Origin: Flavobacteriales bacterium
GTDB lineage: Bacteria; Bacteroidota; Bacteroidia; Flavobacteriales_E; Vicingaceae
DNA: 19,361 nt
Assembly (NCBI GenBank): GCA_002402165.1
Contig: NVVI01000007.1
Location: 92,872-112,232, forward strand
Direction of reading: 5' to 3'
Positions 6,192 through 14,431 of this stretch are shown piece by piece. Below the pieces are notes generated by a model that ran no database searches, was not told the origin of the DNA, and saw only the letters and a list, made by a program, of their open reading frames with translations. Positions within the stretch are counted from its first letter, which is position 1; each line of letters starts with the position of its first letter. Made by a program: the position numbers and the translations under genes.

Positions 6192-7384
6192 TAATTAATA
6201 ACTTGCTTTAAAAACTTGACCAAGTTATTTACAATTACTTTATTATCATAACTTCTTTCTATCAAAAGTCTTGCTGCTTTTCCAATAATAATTTGTTCTT
6301 GTGGATGGGATAAATAATGAAGAATAGCTTTTTGAAACTCTTTAGGAGTATTTGCAATAACAATGTTCTCTTTGTCAGTACAACTAATTCCCTCTGCTGC
6401 AATCGAAGTAGCAATAATTAATTTCCCCAAAGCCATACCCTCAATTATTTTTATACGCATACCACCGCCAGCTAACAAAGGGACAACCATAATGTTATTA
6501 GCATTAATAAAATCACGAGCACTTTCTACTTCACCATAAACTGTTAAATTAATTTTCTGATTACTACGAAGCCATTCTGGCATATGCCTTCCTGCTAAAT
6601 TTAATTGAGCCTCTGGATATTGAAAAAACACCTCATTCCATACATTCTTTAATAACCATTTAATGCCTGTTTGGTTAGGCATCCAATCCATACTTCCTAT
6701 ATGGAAAATTTTGTCTCCACTATCTGCCGTTTTGTGCGGATAGTCAGATAAGTTTACACCGAAAGGAATAGTTACAATTGGCACTGTACATCCTAACTCT
6801 AAAAATCTTTGTTTGTCTTTATCGGTAATAGATGCAATGGCATCTACTTTTTTTATATTAATTATTTCAGCTTTCTTTAATCGTTTTGCTAAAAAATTCA
6901 AATACCAACTCTTTATTCCGTTCTCTTTTTTCGCATTTAATTTCCATATATCATGCTCTATATTTTGAGCTTGATATACAATTTTAGCTTCGCAATTTCT
7001 CCTAATAATATCTATATACCCTGTTACAAAAAATGTTTCAAGCAAAACCACATCATAAGGATTCGCTTTTAATGTGCTAATAATAAGTTCTTCAAAATTT
7101 TTGCTGTAAAAGCGTTCTAAATTGTAGGATTTTGAAGTAAATAAATTACAAAAAGCACTAATGGGATTAACTTGGGTGTTAATAAATCTATGTTCTATTT
7201 TTGTTTTTTCTAGGTAAGAAGATGACATACTTTCTTTAAGAAATGGATGCTTTGGTGTGCTAATAGTTAAAACTTTAACTTCTAACCCATTGCTTAACAA
7301 CCCTTCTGTAATAGCATTCATGGCTTTGCAACCACCATCAACTTCGGGAAAAGGAGGTTTTAAGCATATTTGTAATATCTTCAT
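6191..7384 (-). CDS. GT4-like glycosyltransferase
   Basis: A 397-residue GT-B glycosyltransferase. It opens MKILQICLKPPFPEVDGGCK, with the glycine-rich acceptor-side loop. The second half contains IFHIGSMDWMPNQTGIKWLL, a YGEVESARDFI strand-helix, and the donor-site stretch VVPLLAGGGMRIKIIEGMAL (R-x-K-x-x-E type). Its architecture parallels the next gene, so the two may add successive sugars to the same glycan; this is inference. The ATG overlaps the stop of the permease gene upstream (TAATG at 7382-7386) and its own stop overlaps the next ATG, which places it firmly within the operon. Confidence 0.85.
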   Translation of the reverse strand: MKILQICLKPPFPEVDGGCKAMNAITEGLLSNGLEVKVLTISTPKHPFLKESMSSSYLEKTKIEHRFINTQVNPISAFCNLFTSKSYNLERFYSKNFEELIISTLKANPYDVVLLETFFVTGYIDIIRRNCEAKIVYQAQNIEHDIWKLNAKKENGIKSWYLNFLAKRLKKAEIINIKKVDAIASITDKDKQRFLELGCTVPIVTIPFGVNLSDYPHKTADSGDKIFHIGSMDWMPNQTGIKWLLKNVWNEVFFQYPEAQLNLAGRHMPEWLRSNQKINLTVYGEVESARDFINANNIMVVPLLAGGGMRIKIIEGMALGKLIIATSIAAEGISCTDKENIVIANTPKEFQKAILHYLSHPQEQIIIGKAARLLIERSYDNKVIVNNLVKFLKQVIN

Positions 7385-8811
7385 TATGCTTCTTTCTTAA
7401 ATATTTTAGTTATAAAATCAATGTAGTTACCAAAATTAAACATGGGCGAATCTGTTGTTGCTTTATAAGTAAAAAATAAGCCTAATGGCAGTAATAGAGC
7501 TGTAGATATCCACATTCCTTGATAAGGATGCAATACCATTTCTTTTGCCATGTCTTCCCCTATAATTGAAATAATCCAAAAAGTAACAAAGAAAACTACA
7601 GAAATAACTACAGGCATTCCTAGTCCTCCTTTTTTAACTATTGCCCCTAAAGGAGCACCTATTAAAAACATCACAAAACAAGCTAACGAAAATGAATATT
7701 TTCGATGCCATTCTATATCCATTCTTGCTATATTTCTACTTTTTGCAGTAATTTCTGTAGCCACAGCACTAGCCCTTCCTTTATTTGTCCGAGCGTTGTT
7801 AATTGCAATACTATACAATTGGTTATACTCACCCTTATCCATCCCAGCTATATATGAACCCTTGTATAAAATAGTTTTTTTTTCTTTTATTCTTTTATTA
7901 AAAGTAGGCTGGTTAATAAGGTAACTTTTCTTAAGTAAAAGAGCAAAGTTTTTAATACTCTCTTGTCTCTGTTTTTTTATTGTGTCAGTTTTATTTTCCA
8001 ACTGCTTCAGGTTAAATAACCTATAATCGTGCTTAAAAGCATCTTCATCTGATCTACTAAATTGAAATCCATCTAAGCTAATCCTCATTTCATTTTCTTC
8101 AAATGAAAATCGTGATAACGGATAAATTTTATTAGTAGTTGTTTCTACTTGATCCTGATAATCAATACCATGAAATAATTTAATAGAAAAATAAGTATTG
8201 TCATCAGACATTTTCATAATAGCAGAATCTGCAATTGTTAAATTTCGATTTCCTGAAACACTAGTATGATTATATATCATCACATCTTTCAATATTTCAT
8301 CACCATTTTCTAATTTTTCTTTCTTCATTACTCTTATAGTGTAACCATATATTTCATTATAAAAAACTCCAGGTTTTATATTTATTGCTGGTTTTTTACT
8401 CCTTATATCATGTAATAACGAATAGAATTTTAAGTTGGCAACTGGCATAATGTAATTAGAAAACATAAAAGCACCAATACTTATGCATAAAACAAAAATT
8501 GCTACAGGTAGCATTACTCGCTGTAACGAAATTCCTGCAGACTTAAAAGAAACCAATTCAAAATGCTCTCCTAAATTCCCAAAGGTCATTAATGAAGCTA
8601 ATAATATTGAAAGAGGCAATGCTAAAGGAACAACGTTTGCAGCTGAAAAAAACAATAACTCTGCAATAATGTACCACTCAATCCCTTTCCCTAACATATC
8701 ATCAACATAAAGCCAAATAAACTGCATCAACAGTACAAAAACAGCTATAAAAAAGGTAAGGACAAACGGTCCTATAAACGAAAGAAGTAGAAATTTGGTT
8801 AGTTTCTTCAC
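7384..8811 (-). CDS. LptF/LptG (YjgP/YjgQ) family LPS export permease
   Basis: A 475-residue inner-membrane protein with the family's layout: three N-terminal membrane helices (about 7-35, 50-77 and 98-120), a long periplasmic beta-jellyroll-type region (about 125-370), and three C-terminal helices starting at KYSFSLACFVMFLIGAPLGA. The loop LMTFGNLGEHFELVSFKSAG after helix 2 is the conserved coupling segment that contacts the LptB ATPase. The protein extracts LPS and passes it to the periplasmic bridge. The start codon is GTG (minus strand, 8811-8809); no upstream ATG fits the N-terminus. A TAnnTTTG box lies 17 nt upstream. It heads an operon of glycosyltransferases, consistent with LPS assembly and export. 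Confidence 0.9.
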   Translation of the reverse strand: MKKLTKFLLLSFIGPFVLTFFIAVFVLLMQFIWLYVDDMLGKGIEWYIIAELLFFSAANVVPLALPLSILLASLMTFGNLGEHFELVSFKSAGISLQRVMLPVAIFVLCISIGAFMFSNYIMPVANLKFYSLLHDIRSKKPAINIKPGVFYNEIYGYTIRVMKKEKLENGDEILKDVMIYNHTSVSGNRNLTIADSAIMKMSDDNTYFSIKLFHGIDYQDQVETTTNKIYPLSRFSFEENEMRISLDGFQFSRSDEDAFKHDYRLFNLKQLENKTDTIKKQRQESIKNFALLLKKSYLINQPTFNKRIKEKKTILYKGSYIAGMDKGEYNQLYSIAINNARTNKGRASAVATEITAKSRNIARMDIEWHRKYSFSLACFVMFLIGAPLGAIVKKGGLGMPVVISVVFFVTFWIISIIGEDMAKEMVLHPYQGMWISTALLLPLGLFFTYKATTDSPMFNFGNYIDFITKIFKKEA

Positions 8812-8828
8812 CTGATTAATGATTGGAA

Positions 8829-8836
8829 CAAATATA
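8829..8836 (-). promoter_or_regulatory. TAnnTTTG -7 box for the lptF-like operon
   Basis: On the minus strand the sequence is TATATTTG, a full match to TAnnTTTG. Transcription would start near 8822, leaving a short leader of roughly 11 nt before the GTG at 8811. No good -33 TTG element was found. It lies in the 123-nt gap between the dehydrogenase and permease genes, where a new operon promoter is expected. Confidence 0.5.
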
Positions 8837-8934
8837 GTTATTCGAGTTTACTTTTGATTAACGATTATGCAAATCAATATAGTATAAAAAATACTACTTA
8901 AATTTAAATAGCATTTTTCATTATGAAGTTCTTG

Positions 8935-9822
8935 TTATTTAAACTGGCCTGAAACAATTAAATCTTTAGTACCATGCCCCCAAGAATAAAACCCTTCTCC
9001 TGACTTAATACCCATTTTATTAGCAGCAACCATGTTTACCAATAAAGGACAAGGCGAGTATTTTGAGTTGCCAAATCCTTTATACATTACATTAAGAATG
9101 GATAAACAAACATCTAATCCAATAAAATCTGCCAATTGTAATGGCCCCATTGGATGAGCCATTCCCAACTTCATTACTGTATCTATTTCAGAAACTCCGG
9201 CAACCCCCTCATGCAAAGTAATGATTGCTTCATTAATCATTGGCATTAAAATTCTGTTTGCCACAAACCCTGGGTAATCATTTACCTCAGTTGGAGTTTT
9301 ACCCAATTTTTTAGATAACTCCATAATTTTATTTGTAACCTCATCAGAAGTTGAATATCCTCTAATAATTTCAACCAATTTCATTATTGGAACAGGGTTC
9401 ATGAAGTGCATCCCAATTACTTTATCAGGTCGGTTTGTTACCGCTGCAATTTGAGTAATAGATATAGAAGAAGTATTAGTAGCAAGAATAACATCATCAT
9501 TAGTTGCTTCGTCCATTGAATTGAATATCTTCAATTTTAACTCCAGATTTTCAGTAGCAGCCTCAACCACAAGTTGAACATCAGCAACACCAGTATTCAT
9601 ATCTGTGTGAGTAGTAATATTGGCTATTGTATTATTTTTATCATCTTCAGAAATCTTTTCTTTAGCAACCATCCTGTCTAAATTTTTAGAAATGGTTGTT
9701 AAGGCTTTATCCAATGCTTCTTGAGAAATATCAATTAAATTAACTTTAAATCCACTTTGAGCAAATGTATGAGCAATACCATTACCCATTGTTCCTGCCC
9801 CTATAACTGCTACTTTTTCCAT
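8935..9822 (-). CDS. 3-hydroxybutyryl-CoA dehydrogenase
   Basis: A 295-residue NAD(P)-dependent enzyme that interconverts 3-hydroxyacyl-CoA and acetoacetyl-CoA (fatty-acid or phenylacetate degradation, or butyrate-type routes; Hbd/PaaH family). It begins MEKVAVIGAGTMGNGIAHTF with the dinucleotide-binding GAGTMG (8-13). NTSSISIT, the catalytic-loop motif GMHFMNPVPIMKLVEII and the C-terminal NRILMPMINEA dimer helix follow, then the SGEGFYSW end. The length is typical (about 280-295). The frame is open 21 codons upstream, but those residues overlap the trxB 3' end and lie outside the Rossmann fold, so ATG 9822 is used, with AAAAAGAA as a possible weak ribosome site. It starts 11 nt after the trxB stop. 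Confidence 0.93.
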   Translation of the reverse strand: MEKVAVIGAGTMGNGIAHTFAQSGFKVNLIDISQEALDKALTTISKNLDRMVAKEKISEDDKNNTIANITTHTDMNTGVADVQLVVEAATENLELKLKIFNSMDEATNDDVILATNTSSISITQIAAVTNRPDKVIGMHFMNPVPIMKLVEIIRGYSTSDEVTNKIMELSKKLGKTPTEVNDYPGFVANRILMPMINEAIITLHEGVAGVSEIDTVMKLGMAHPMGPLQLADFIGLDVCLSILNVMYKGFGNSKYSPCPLLVNMVAANKMGIKSGEGFYSWGHGTKDLIVSGQFK

Positions 9823-9833
9823 AATTATTCTTT

Positions 9834-10787
9834 TTAATGTCCTTTTGCTGCTAAATACCTTTCTGCTTCTAATGCTGCCATACAACCTGTTCCGGCTGCG
9901 GTAATTGCTTGCCTGTAGGTTTTGTCAGCTGCATCTCCTGAGACAAATACCCCTGGAACATTTGTTTTTGCAGTTCCTGGTTCTTCATACTCGATGTATC
10001 CAGCTGCATCTAAATTAAGGTAATCTTTAAATATTTCTGTATTTGGGTTATGACCAATGGCTACAAAAAACCCAGTACAAGCTATTTCATTTACATCTCC
10101 TGTTTGATTGTTTTTTACTCTAACCCCAGTCACCAAATCATTCTCCCCTAATACTTCTTCGGTTTCTGTGTTAAATAAAATTTCAATGTTTGCTGTATTT
10201 TTTACTCGCTCCGCCATTATTTTAGATGCTCTAAATTCATCTTTCCTTACCAACATTGTAACTTTCGCACAAATATTAGAAAGGTAATGTGCTTCCTCAC
10301 AAGCAGAGTCTCCTGCTCCTACGATTACAGTTTCTTGTCCTTTATAAAAGAAGCCATCACAAACTGCACAAGCAGAAACTCCGCCTCCCAATTCTAAATA
10401 CTTTTGTTCAGATTCTAAACCTAAGTATTTTGCCGATGCACCTGTAGATATTACAATTGTATCTGCATGAATTTCTTTTGTTTCATTTATCCAAACTTTA
10501 TGTACTCCTCCAGAAAAATCTACTTTAGTTACCCAACCATCTCTAACATCAGTGTCAAATCTTTTAGCTTGTGCTTCAAGTTGTATCATCATTTCTGGGC
10601 CAGTAACACCATCCGCGTACCCAGGAAAATTCTCTACTTCATTGGTTGTTGTCAACTGTCCTCCAGGCTGCATTCCTTGATATAAAACAGGAGCCATATT
10701 TGCCCTAGCAGCATAAATAGCTGCAGTATAACCAGCTGGACCAGAGCCTATAATTAAGCACTTTATTCTTTCTATTTCTTCAGACAT
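9834..10787 (-). CDS. trxB: Thioredoxin-disulfide reductase
   Basis: A 317-residue cytoplasmic flavoenzyme that passes electrons from NADPH through FAD to thioredoxin. Visible motifs are the FAD-binding GSGPAGYTAA (14-23), PGGQLTTTNEVENFPGY (41-57), the redox-active CAVC (C140, C143) within SACAVCDGFFYKG, the NADPH-binding GAGDSACEEA (157-166), and the second FAD motif GVFVSGDAADKTYRQAITAA near the C-terminus. The length is typical (310-320). It lies 66 nt after the DUF4249 gene and 11 nt before the hydroxybutyryl-CoA dehydrogenase; no strong TAnnTTTG promoter was seen in the 66-nt gap, so read-through from the receptor operon is possible. Confidence 0.96.
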   Translation of the reverse strand: MSEEIERIKCLIIGSGPAGYTAAIYAARANMAPVLYQGMQPGGQLTTTNEVENFPGYADGVTGPEMMIQLEAQAKRFDTDVRDGWVTKVDFSGGVHKVWINETKEIHADTIVISTGASAKYLGLESEQKYLELGGGVSACAVCDGFFYKGQETVIVGAGDSACEEAHYLSNICAKVTMLVRKDEFRASKIMAERVKNTANIEILFNTETEEVLGENDLVTGVRVKNNQTGDVNEIACTGFFVAIGHNPNTEIFKDYLNLDAAGYIEYEEPGTAKTNVPGVFVSGDAADKTYRQAITAAGTGCMAALEAERYLAAKGH

Positions 10788-10853
10788 ATTCTTAAAATTT
10801 GAGAGACTAAAATTAAACTTATTTGAATATTATACAACATGATTAATCAGATA

Positions 10854-11789
10854 TTAATCAACAGCCACTAAAGTATCATAAGTTACTCCATATCCACCCC
10901 AAACACCTAATCCACCTTCAATATTTGTTTTTATGGTTGCTGGAGCAGAAAAAGGATTTCCATTATTAAAAGTAGCTATTTCAAACGAGTTCCAAAATTG
11001 AAAATGAGGTTGGTCTATTGTACAAAATTTTATAATGATGGTGTCTCCTTGCTGAAAGTAATGATCAATTTCAAAATCACTTTGTCCTGATGGGTTAGAT
11101 TCATGTCCTCTCCATATGAAAGCCTCAAACTGTAATCCATTAAAAAAATGATCATCAAAGACAGATCCATCTGCAGGAATGAACCTGCTATCAATTCCTT
11201 TACGCTGAGTATAAATTCGATATGCAGTTCCATAAGTTGGAGGATCATTTAACTCGAACCATAAATAACCATAGTCTGTATATCCAGGTTGGTCTTTATA
11301 CCAATATCTTGTCATAGGAACAGGTATTGGGATAGTAGTAGTTGATGTTAAGTATTTGTCTTCCGCCTGGATTGACAATGAATATGTTTTCCCAACCTCT
11401 CCAAAAATTAATGGATCCAAAGAAGTGTATAGGCAGAAACCAAAAGATTTTAAATTATCTAAAGAAACTCCTATTAATTCTGCAATTGTTGGCAAGAGTG
11501 AATCAGGAAGTTGATTTGTACATATTTCTGTTAATTGAATATTGTTTGTTCCATTTGATACAAAAACAGTTGCATTATGCACAAAAGCATTTTGAAGTGA
11601 ATTTATATCCACAGGACTAAAATAACCCTCCGATTTGGTTAAAATAACAAAAGGAGGAAGTCCAGGCTCAATACTTCCTTCAACAACAAACTTTCTTTCA
11701 CTTTCTGGCAAATCAATATCAATGTCTTTTTCACAAGAAATAAGAACAATAGCCATTAATAAAATCAATACTGTTTTATTTATCTTCAT
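10854..11789 (-). CDS. DUF4249 outer-membrane-associated lipoprotein
   Basis: A 311-residue lipoprotein. The N-terminus MKINKTVLILLMAIVLISCE is a type II signal peptide with the lipobox LISC (Cys19 would be lipidated), followed by EKDIDIDLPESERKFVVEG, which matches the typical start of DUF4249 proteins. Later parts are predicted beta-rich with many aromatic residues (RYWYKDQPGYTDYGYLWFEL). DUF4249 genes commonly sit beside TonB-dependent receptors in Bacteroidota and may act as a surface lipoprotein partner; function is unproven. Its ATG overlaps the stop of a 48-residue membrane protein gene (ATGA), and that gene is coupled in turn to the receptor. The ending is rich in Gly (GGLGVWGGYGVTYDT). 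Confidence 0.82.
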   Translation of the reverse strand: MKINKTVLILLMAIVLISCEKDIDIDLPESERKFVVEGSIEPGLPPFVILTKSEGYFSPVDINSLQNAFVHNATVFVSNGTNNIQLTEICTNQLPDSLLPTIAELIGVSLDNLKSFGFCLYTSLDPLIFGEVGKTYSLSIQAEDKYLTSTTTIPIPVPMTRYWYKDQPGYTDYGYLWFELNDPPTYGTAYRIYTQRKGIDSRFIPADGSVFDDHFFNGLQFEAFIWRGHESNPSGQSDFEIDHYFQQGDTIIIKFCTIDQPHFQFWNSFEIATFNNGNPFSAPATIKTNIEGGLGVWGGYGVTYDTLVAVD

Positions 11790-11932
11790 CTTTTTTTATT
11801 TTTAATATAAACAATCAAGGCAGCGATTCCAATTCCAGCAATTAAACCATAAAGACCATAATTTTTATTTATGATCATCGAGACTAATATTCCAACTCCT
11901 ATACACCAACCAAATATATTCCCTATTTTCAT
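11786..11932 (-). CDS. 48-residue two-helix membrane protein (hypothetical)
   Basis: A small gene between receptor and lipoprotein, below usual gene-finder limits. Translation from the ATG at 11932 gives 48 residues: MKIGNIFGWCIGVGILVSMI, then INKNYGLYGLIAGIGIAALI, then VYIKNKKR and TGA. Two glycine-rich hydrophobic helices (about 5-21 and 26-43) are joined by a short INKNY turn and end in a basic tail, so both ends probably face the cytoplasm. Its ATG overlaps the receptor stop (TAATG) and its TGA overlaps the DUF4249 start (ATGA); this double coupling, together with the gap filled almost completely, is the main evidence for a real gene. No family is recognised. It might be a small assembly or energising accessory, but that is only inference. 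Confidence 0.7.
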   Translation of the reverse strand: MKIGNIFGWCIGVGILVSMIINKNYGLYGLIAGIGIAALIVYIKNKKR

Positions 11933-14289
11933 TAAAACTTAAAATTCCACGAAACAGAAGGTATTATTCCAAATAGCGATACCTGTTTTGCTTGTATTTC
12001 TAAAGTTCCATCATAAATATTTCCTTCTGTAGCAAAATAAATAAAGTATGGGTTTTTTCTATTGTACACATTGTAAATAGAAAAAATCCAATCTGATTTA
12101 AATTTCTTTTCCTTTTTTCCTTTTAATGTTAATGATAAATCCATTCGATGATAAGCATCCATTCTGAACGAATTTCTATTTCCATAATCACTTACTATTT
12201 GCCCTTGTATAGTGTATCTTGATTCAGGCAGTGTTAAAGCACTTCCAGTAGCATAAACCCAGATTGTGCCAAGTACCAATCGTTTAGAAATATCATATAA
12301 AAACACGATAGATACGTCATGTCTTCTATCATATTTTGCTGGAAAAATATTGCCATTATTTAGTTCACCAAATTGTTTATTTGTCCATGAAAGCGTATAA
12401 CCAATCCAACCATTAATTTTCCCATAGCGTTTTTTGATAAATAATTCAGTCCCATAAGACCACCCTTTACCAAAAGTAAAGGAATTATCTACATTGTTTC
12501 CAGCGTTATCTTCTGGTAAAGCCCCATCTTTATATTCAATCTGATTTTTCATGATTTTATAATACACCTCTACCGAGGTTTCAAACATATTGTCTTTAAA
12601 ATTCTTAAAATAACCTGTCGCATATTGAGTGGCAAACTGAGGGGTTACTTTATCTGAACTTGGCACCCATACATCAGTTGGTAAAGACACAGAAGCAAAA
12701 GATGCTAAATGAATGTATTGATAGTTTTGAGTAAAAGAAGCTTTAACTGATGAATTATTTCTCAAACTATACCTTGCTGTGATTCTTGGTTCTAGACCTT
12801 GGTATAACTTTACAGGCTCCCCCTTATCGTAAACAATTGTATCTATTGGGCTTCCAAAATCGGTATTATTATAACGTTTAAAAGGTCCTACGTGTTGAAA
12901 CAGCGAATACCTTAATCCTGCATGGATTTTTAATTTCTCATTTATATCCCAATCATCAGAAAGGTATATTGCCACATCATGAGCATAGTTTTTGATAATA
13001 TCTCCTGTATTAAAATCTATTTCTCCGGATTTTGCAGTAGCGTTACTTGGAACAAATTCGTGAAAAATATAATTTACTCCAAACTTTACGTTGTGCAAAA
13101 TTGATGGTAAGTAATTAAAATCCAACTTCGCGTTCCAATCTGTAATTCCAGAGAATAACCTAAATTCAAATTGATCTTGCTCCAGCCCAACTTCAAATTG
13201 ATATTTAGTGTAAATAACAGAAGTGTTTAAAAATAATTTATCATTAAACAAATGGTTCCACCTCAACGAAGCAATTGTATTTCCCCAAGAAATATCCATA
13301 CCAAACCCATCATCTTTATTATTAAATTTAAATACATCCTTCCCTAAATATACACTTAAATAAACCCTATCTTTTTCAGAAATTATCCAATTTAGTTTAG
13401 CATTAAAATCATAGAAATAGTAATTAGTTCCTTTAAATTTTGATGAATCATCAATAAAAGGTTGTGCTACATCACCCGCATAAAAACGTCTATAAGACAT
13501 TATAAAAGAAGCTGTATCTTTTTTTATTGGCCCTTGAATTGTTAAACGAGAAGAAATAACTCCTAAGCCTCCTTCGGCTTCATACTTTTTAAAATTACCA
13601 TCTTTCATAGTAATATCAAGTACAGAAGATAACCTTCCTCCATATTCTGCAGGCATTCCACCTTTAATCAATTTCACATCTTTTATTGCATCAGAATTAA
13701 AAACTGAAAAGAAACCTGCTAAATGAGATGCATTATAAATTGTAGCCCCATCCAATAAGATTAGATTTTGATCAGGACCTCCTCCCCTTACATAAAACCC
13801 AGCATTACCCTCTCCAGCAGATTGAACTCCTGGTAACAATTGTATCGTTTTCAAAATATCAATTTCTCCAAAAATAGCAGGTAATGCTTTTACTTTTTCT
13901 ACGTCTAAATCAATTGTGCTCATGACAGCCTCATTGGTATTTTTATCCTCTCGTTCTCCTATAATTTTAAATTCTTCAGTTGTAATAACATCTTCTTCAA
14001 TGTCATAATTTAAACGGATGTTCTTATTGAGTATAATTTTTTGTTCAATATTCTTAAATCCTATGTATGAAACAACTAAAGTATATTCCCCTTCTTCTAT
14101 AGTAATAGAATAAAAGCCATAATTATTAGTAGTGGTTCCTTTAAGTAATTCTTTAATATAAACAGTTGCTCCAACGGAATTTTCTCCATTATTTTTTTCT
14201 TTTACATAGCCGCTAACAGTAAATTTTTTTTGAGCTGATGCCTGAAAAACAATAAGAGAGATGAAAAGGACAAAAAGTATGTTTCTCAC
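11932..14289 (-). CDS. TonB-dependent outer membrane receptor (CarboxypepD_reg-like N-domain)
   Basis: A 785-residue outer-membrane receptor when started at GTG 14289. The signal peptide RNILFVLFISLIVFQASA precedes Q. A carboxypeptidase-regulatory-like beta-sandwich follows (FTVSGYVKEKNNGENSVGAT ... YTLVVSYIGF), then the plug (DILKTIQLLPGVQSAGEG, FYVRGGGPDQNLILLDGATI, GGMPAEYGGRLSSVLDITMK), and a beta-barrel ending in aromatic SWNFKF. It imports a ligand with TonB-ExbBD energy; the ligand is unknown. The frame is open to an ATG at 14346, but this would put 19 residues ahead of the signal peptide and place the start upstream of a TAnnTTTG box at 14319-14326. GTG at 14289 gives a normal signal peptide and a leader of about 24 nt, so it is preferred. 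Confidence 0.9.
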   Translation of the reverse strand: MRNILFVLFISLIVFQASAQKKFTVSGYVKEKNNGENSVGATVYIKELLKGTTTNNYGFYSITIEEGEYTLVVSYIGFKNIEQKIILNKNIRLNYDIEEDVITTEEFKIIGEREDKNTNEAVMSTIDLDVEKVKALPAIFGEIDILKTIQLLPGVQSAGEGNAGFYVRGGGPDQNLILLDGATIYNASHLAGFFSVFNSDAIKDVKLIKGGMPAEYGGRLSSVLDITMKDGNFKKYEAEGGLGVISSRLTIQGPIKKDTASFIMSYRRFYAGDVAQPFIDDSSKFKGTNYYFYDFNAKLNWIISEKDRVYLSVYLGKDVFKFNNKDDGFGMDISWGNTIASLRWNHLFNDKLFLNTSVIYTKYQFEVGLEQDQFEFRLFSGITDWNAKLDFNYLPSILHNVKFGVNYIFHEFVPSNATAKSGEIDFNTGDIIKNYAHDVAIYLSDDWDINEKLKIHAGLRYSLFQHVGPFKRYNNTDFGSPIDTIVYDKGEPVKLYQGLEPRITARYSLRNNSSVKASFTQNYQYIHLASFASVSLPTDVWVPSSDKVTPQFATQYATGYFKNFKDNMFETSVEVYYKIMKNQIEYKDGALPEDNAGNNVDNSFTFGKGWSYGTELFIKKRYGKINGWIGYTLSWTNKQFGELNNGNIFPAKYDRRHDVSIVFLYDISKRLVLGTIWVYATGSALTLPESRYTIQGQIVSDYGNRNSFRMDAYHRMDLSLTLKGKKEKKFKSDWIFSIYNVYNRKNPYFIYFATEGNIYDGTLEIQAKQVSLFGIIPSVSWNFKF

Positions 14290-14318
14290 AGAATTCAAAT
14301 TTTCTAACTTTGAAAACA

Positions 14319-14347
14319 CAAATTTAAGACTAATATTGTTTAACAAA
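14319..14347 (-). promoter_or_regulatory. Bacteroidota-type promoter of the receptor operon
   Basis: On the minus strand TTTG (14347-14344), 17 nt of spacer and TAAATTTG (14326-14319) fit the -33/-7 pattern TTTG ... TAnnTTTG. The predicted start near 14313 lies upstream of the GTG at 14289 but downstream of the alternative ATG at 14346. It lies within the divergent region shared with the RNA methyltransferase gene. Confidence 0.55.
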
Positions 14348-14431
14348 TGTTAAAAAATGATAAGCGGTAATTCCATTAATAATGGCGTTATACAAAGAAA
14401 ATTTTTATCAATTTTAAATTACCTTTACCAA

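Noticed and set aside
8880..8896. Hairpin TAGTAT/ATACTA as terminator after the dehydrogenase gene
   Set aside because: A six-bp stem made almost only of A-T pairs; too weak to call a terminator.
9823..9885. N-terminal extension of the hydroxybutyryl-CoA dehydrogenase
   Set aside because: It overlaps the trxB 3' end and would put 21 basic residues before the Rossmann strand; ATG 9822 fits the family.
11342..11620. 92-codon plus-strand frame opposite the DUF4249 gene
   Set aside because: It is antisense to a well-supported lipoprotein gene with a lipobox and shows no recognisable domain; it is a shadow frame.
14357..14431. 25-codon N-terminal extension of the RNA methyltransferase
   Set aside because: The residues are low complexity and precede the conserved THUMP start at MKSENVFKII; the stretch is mostly promoter DNA of the divergent genes.
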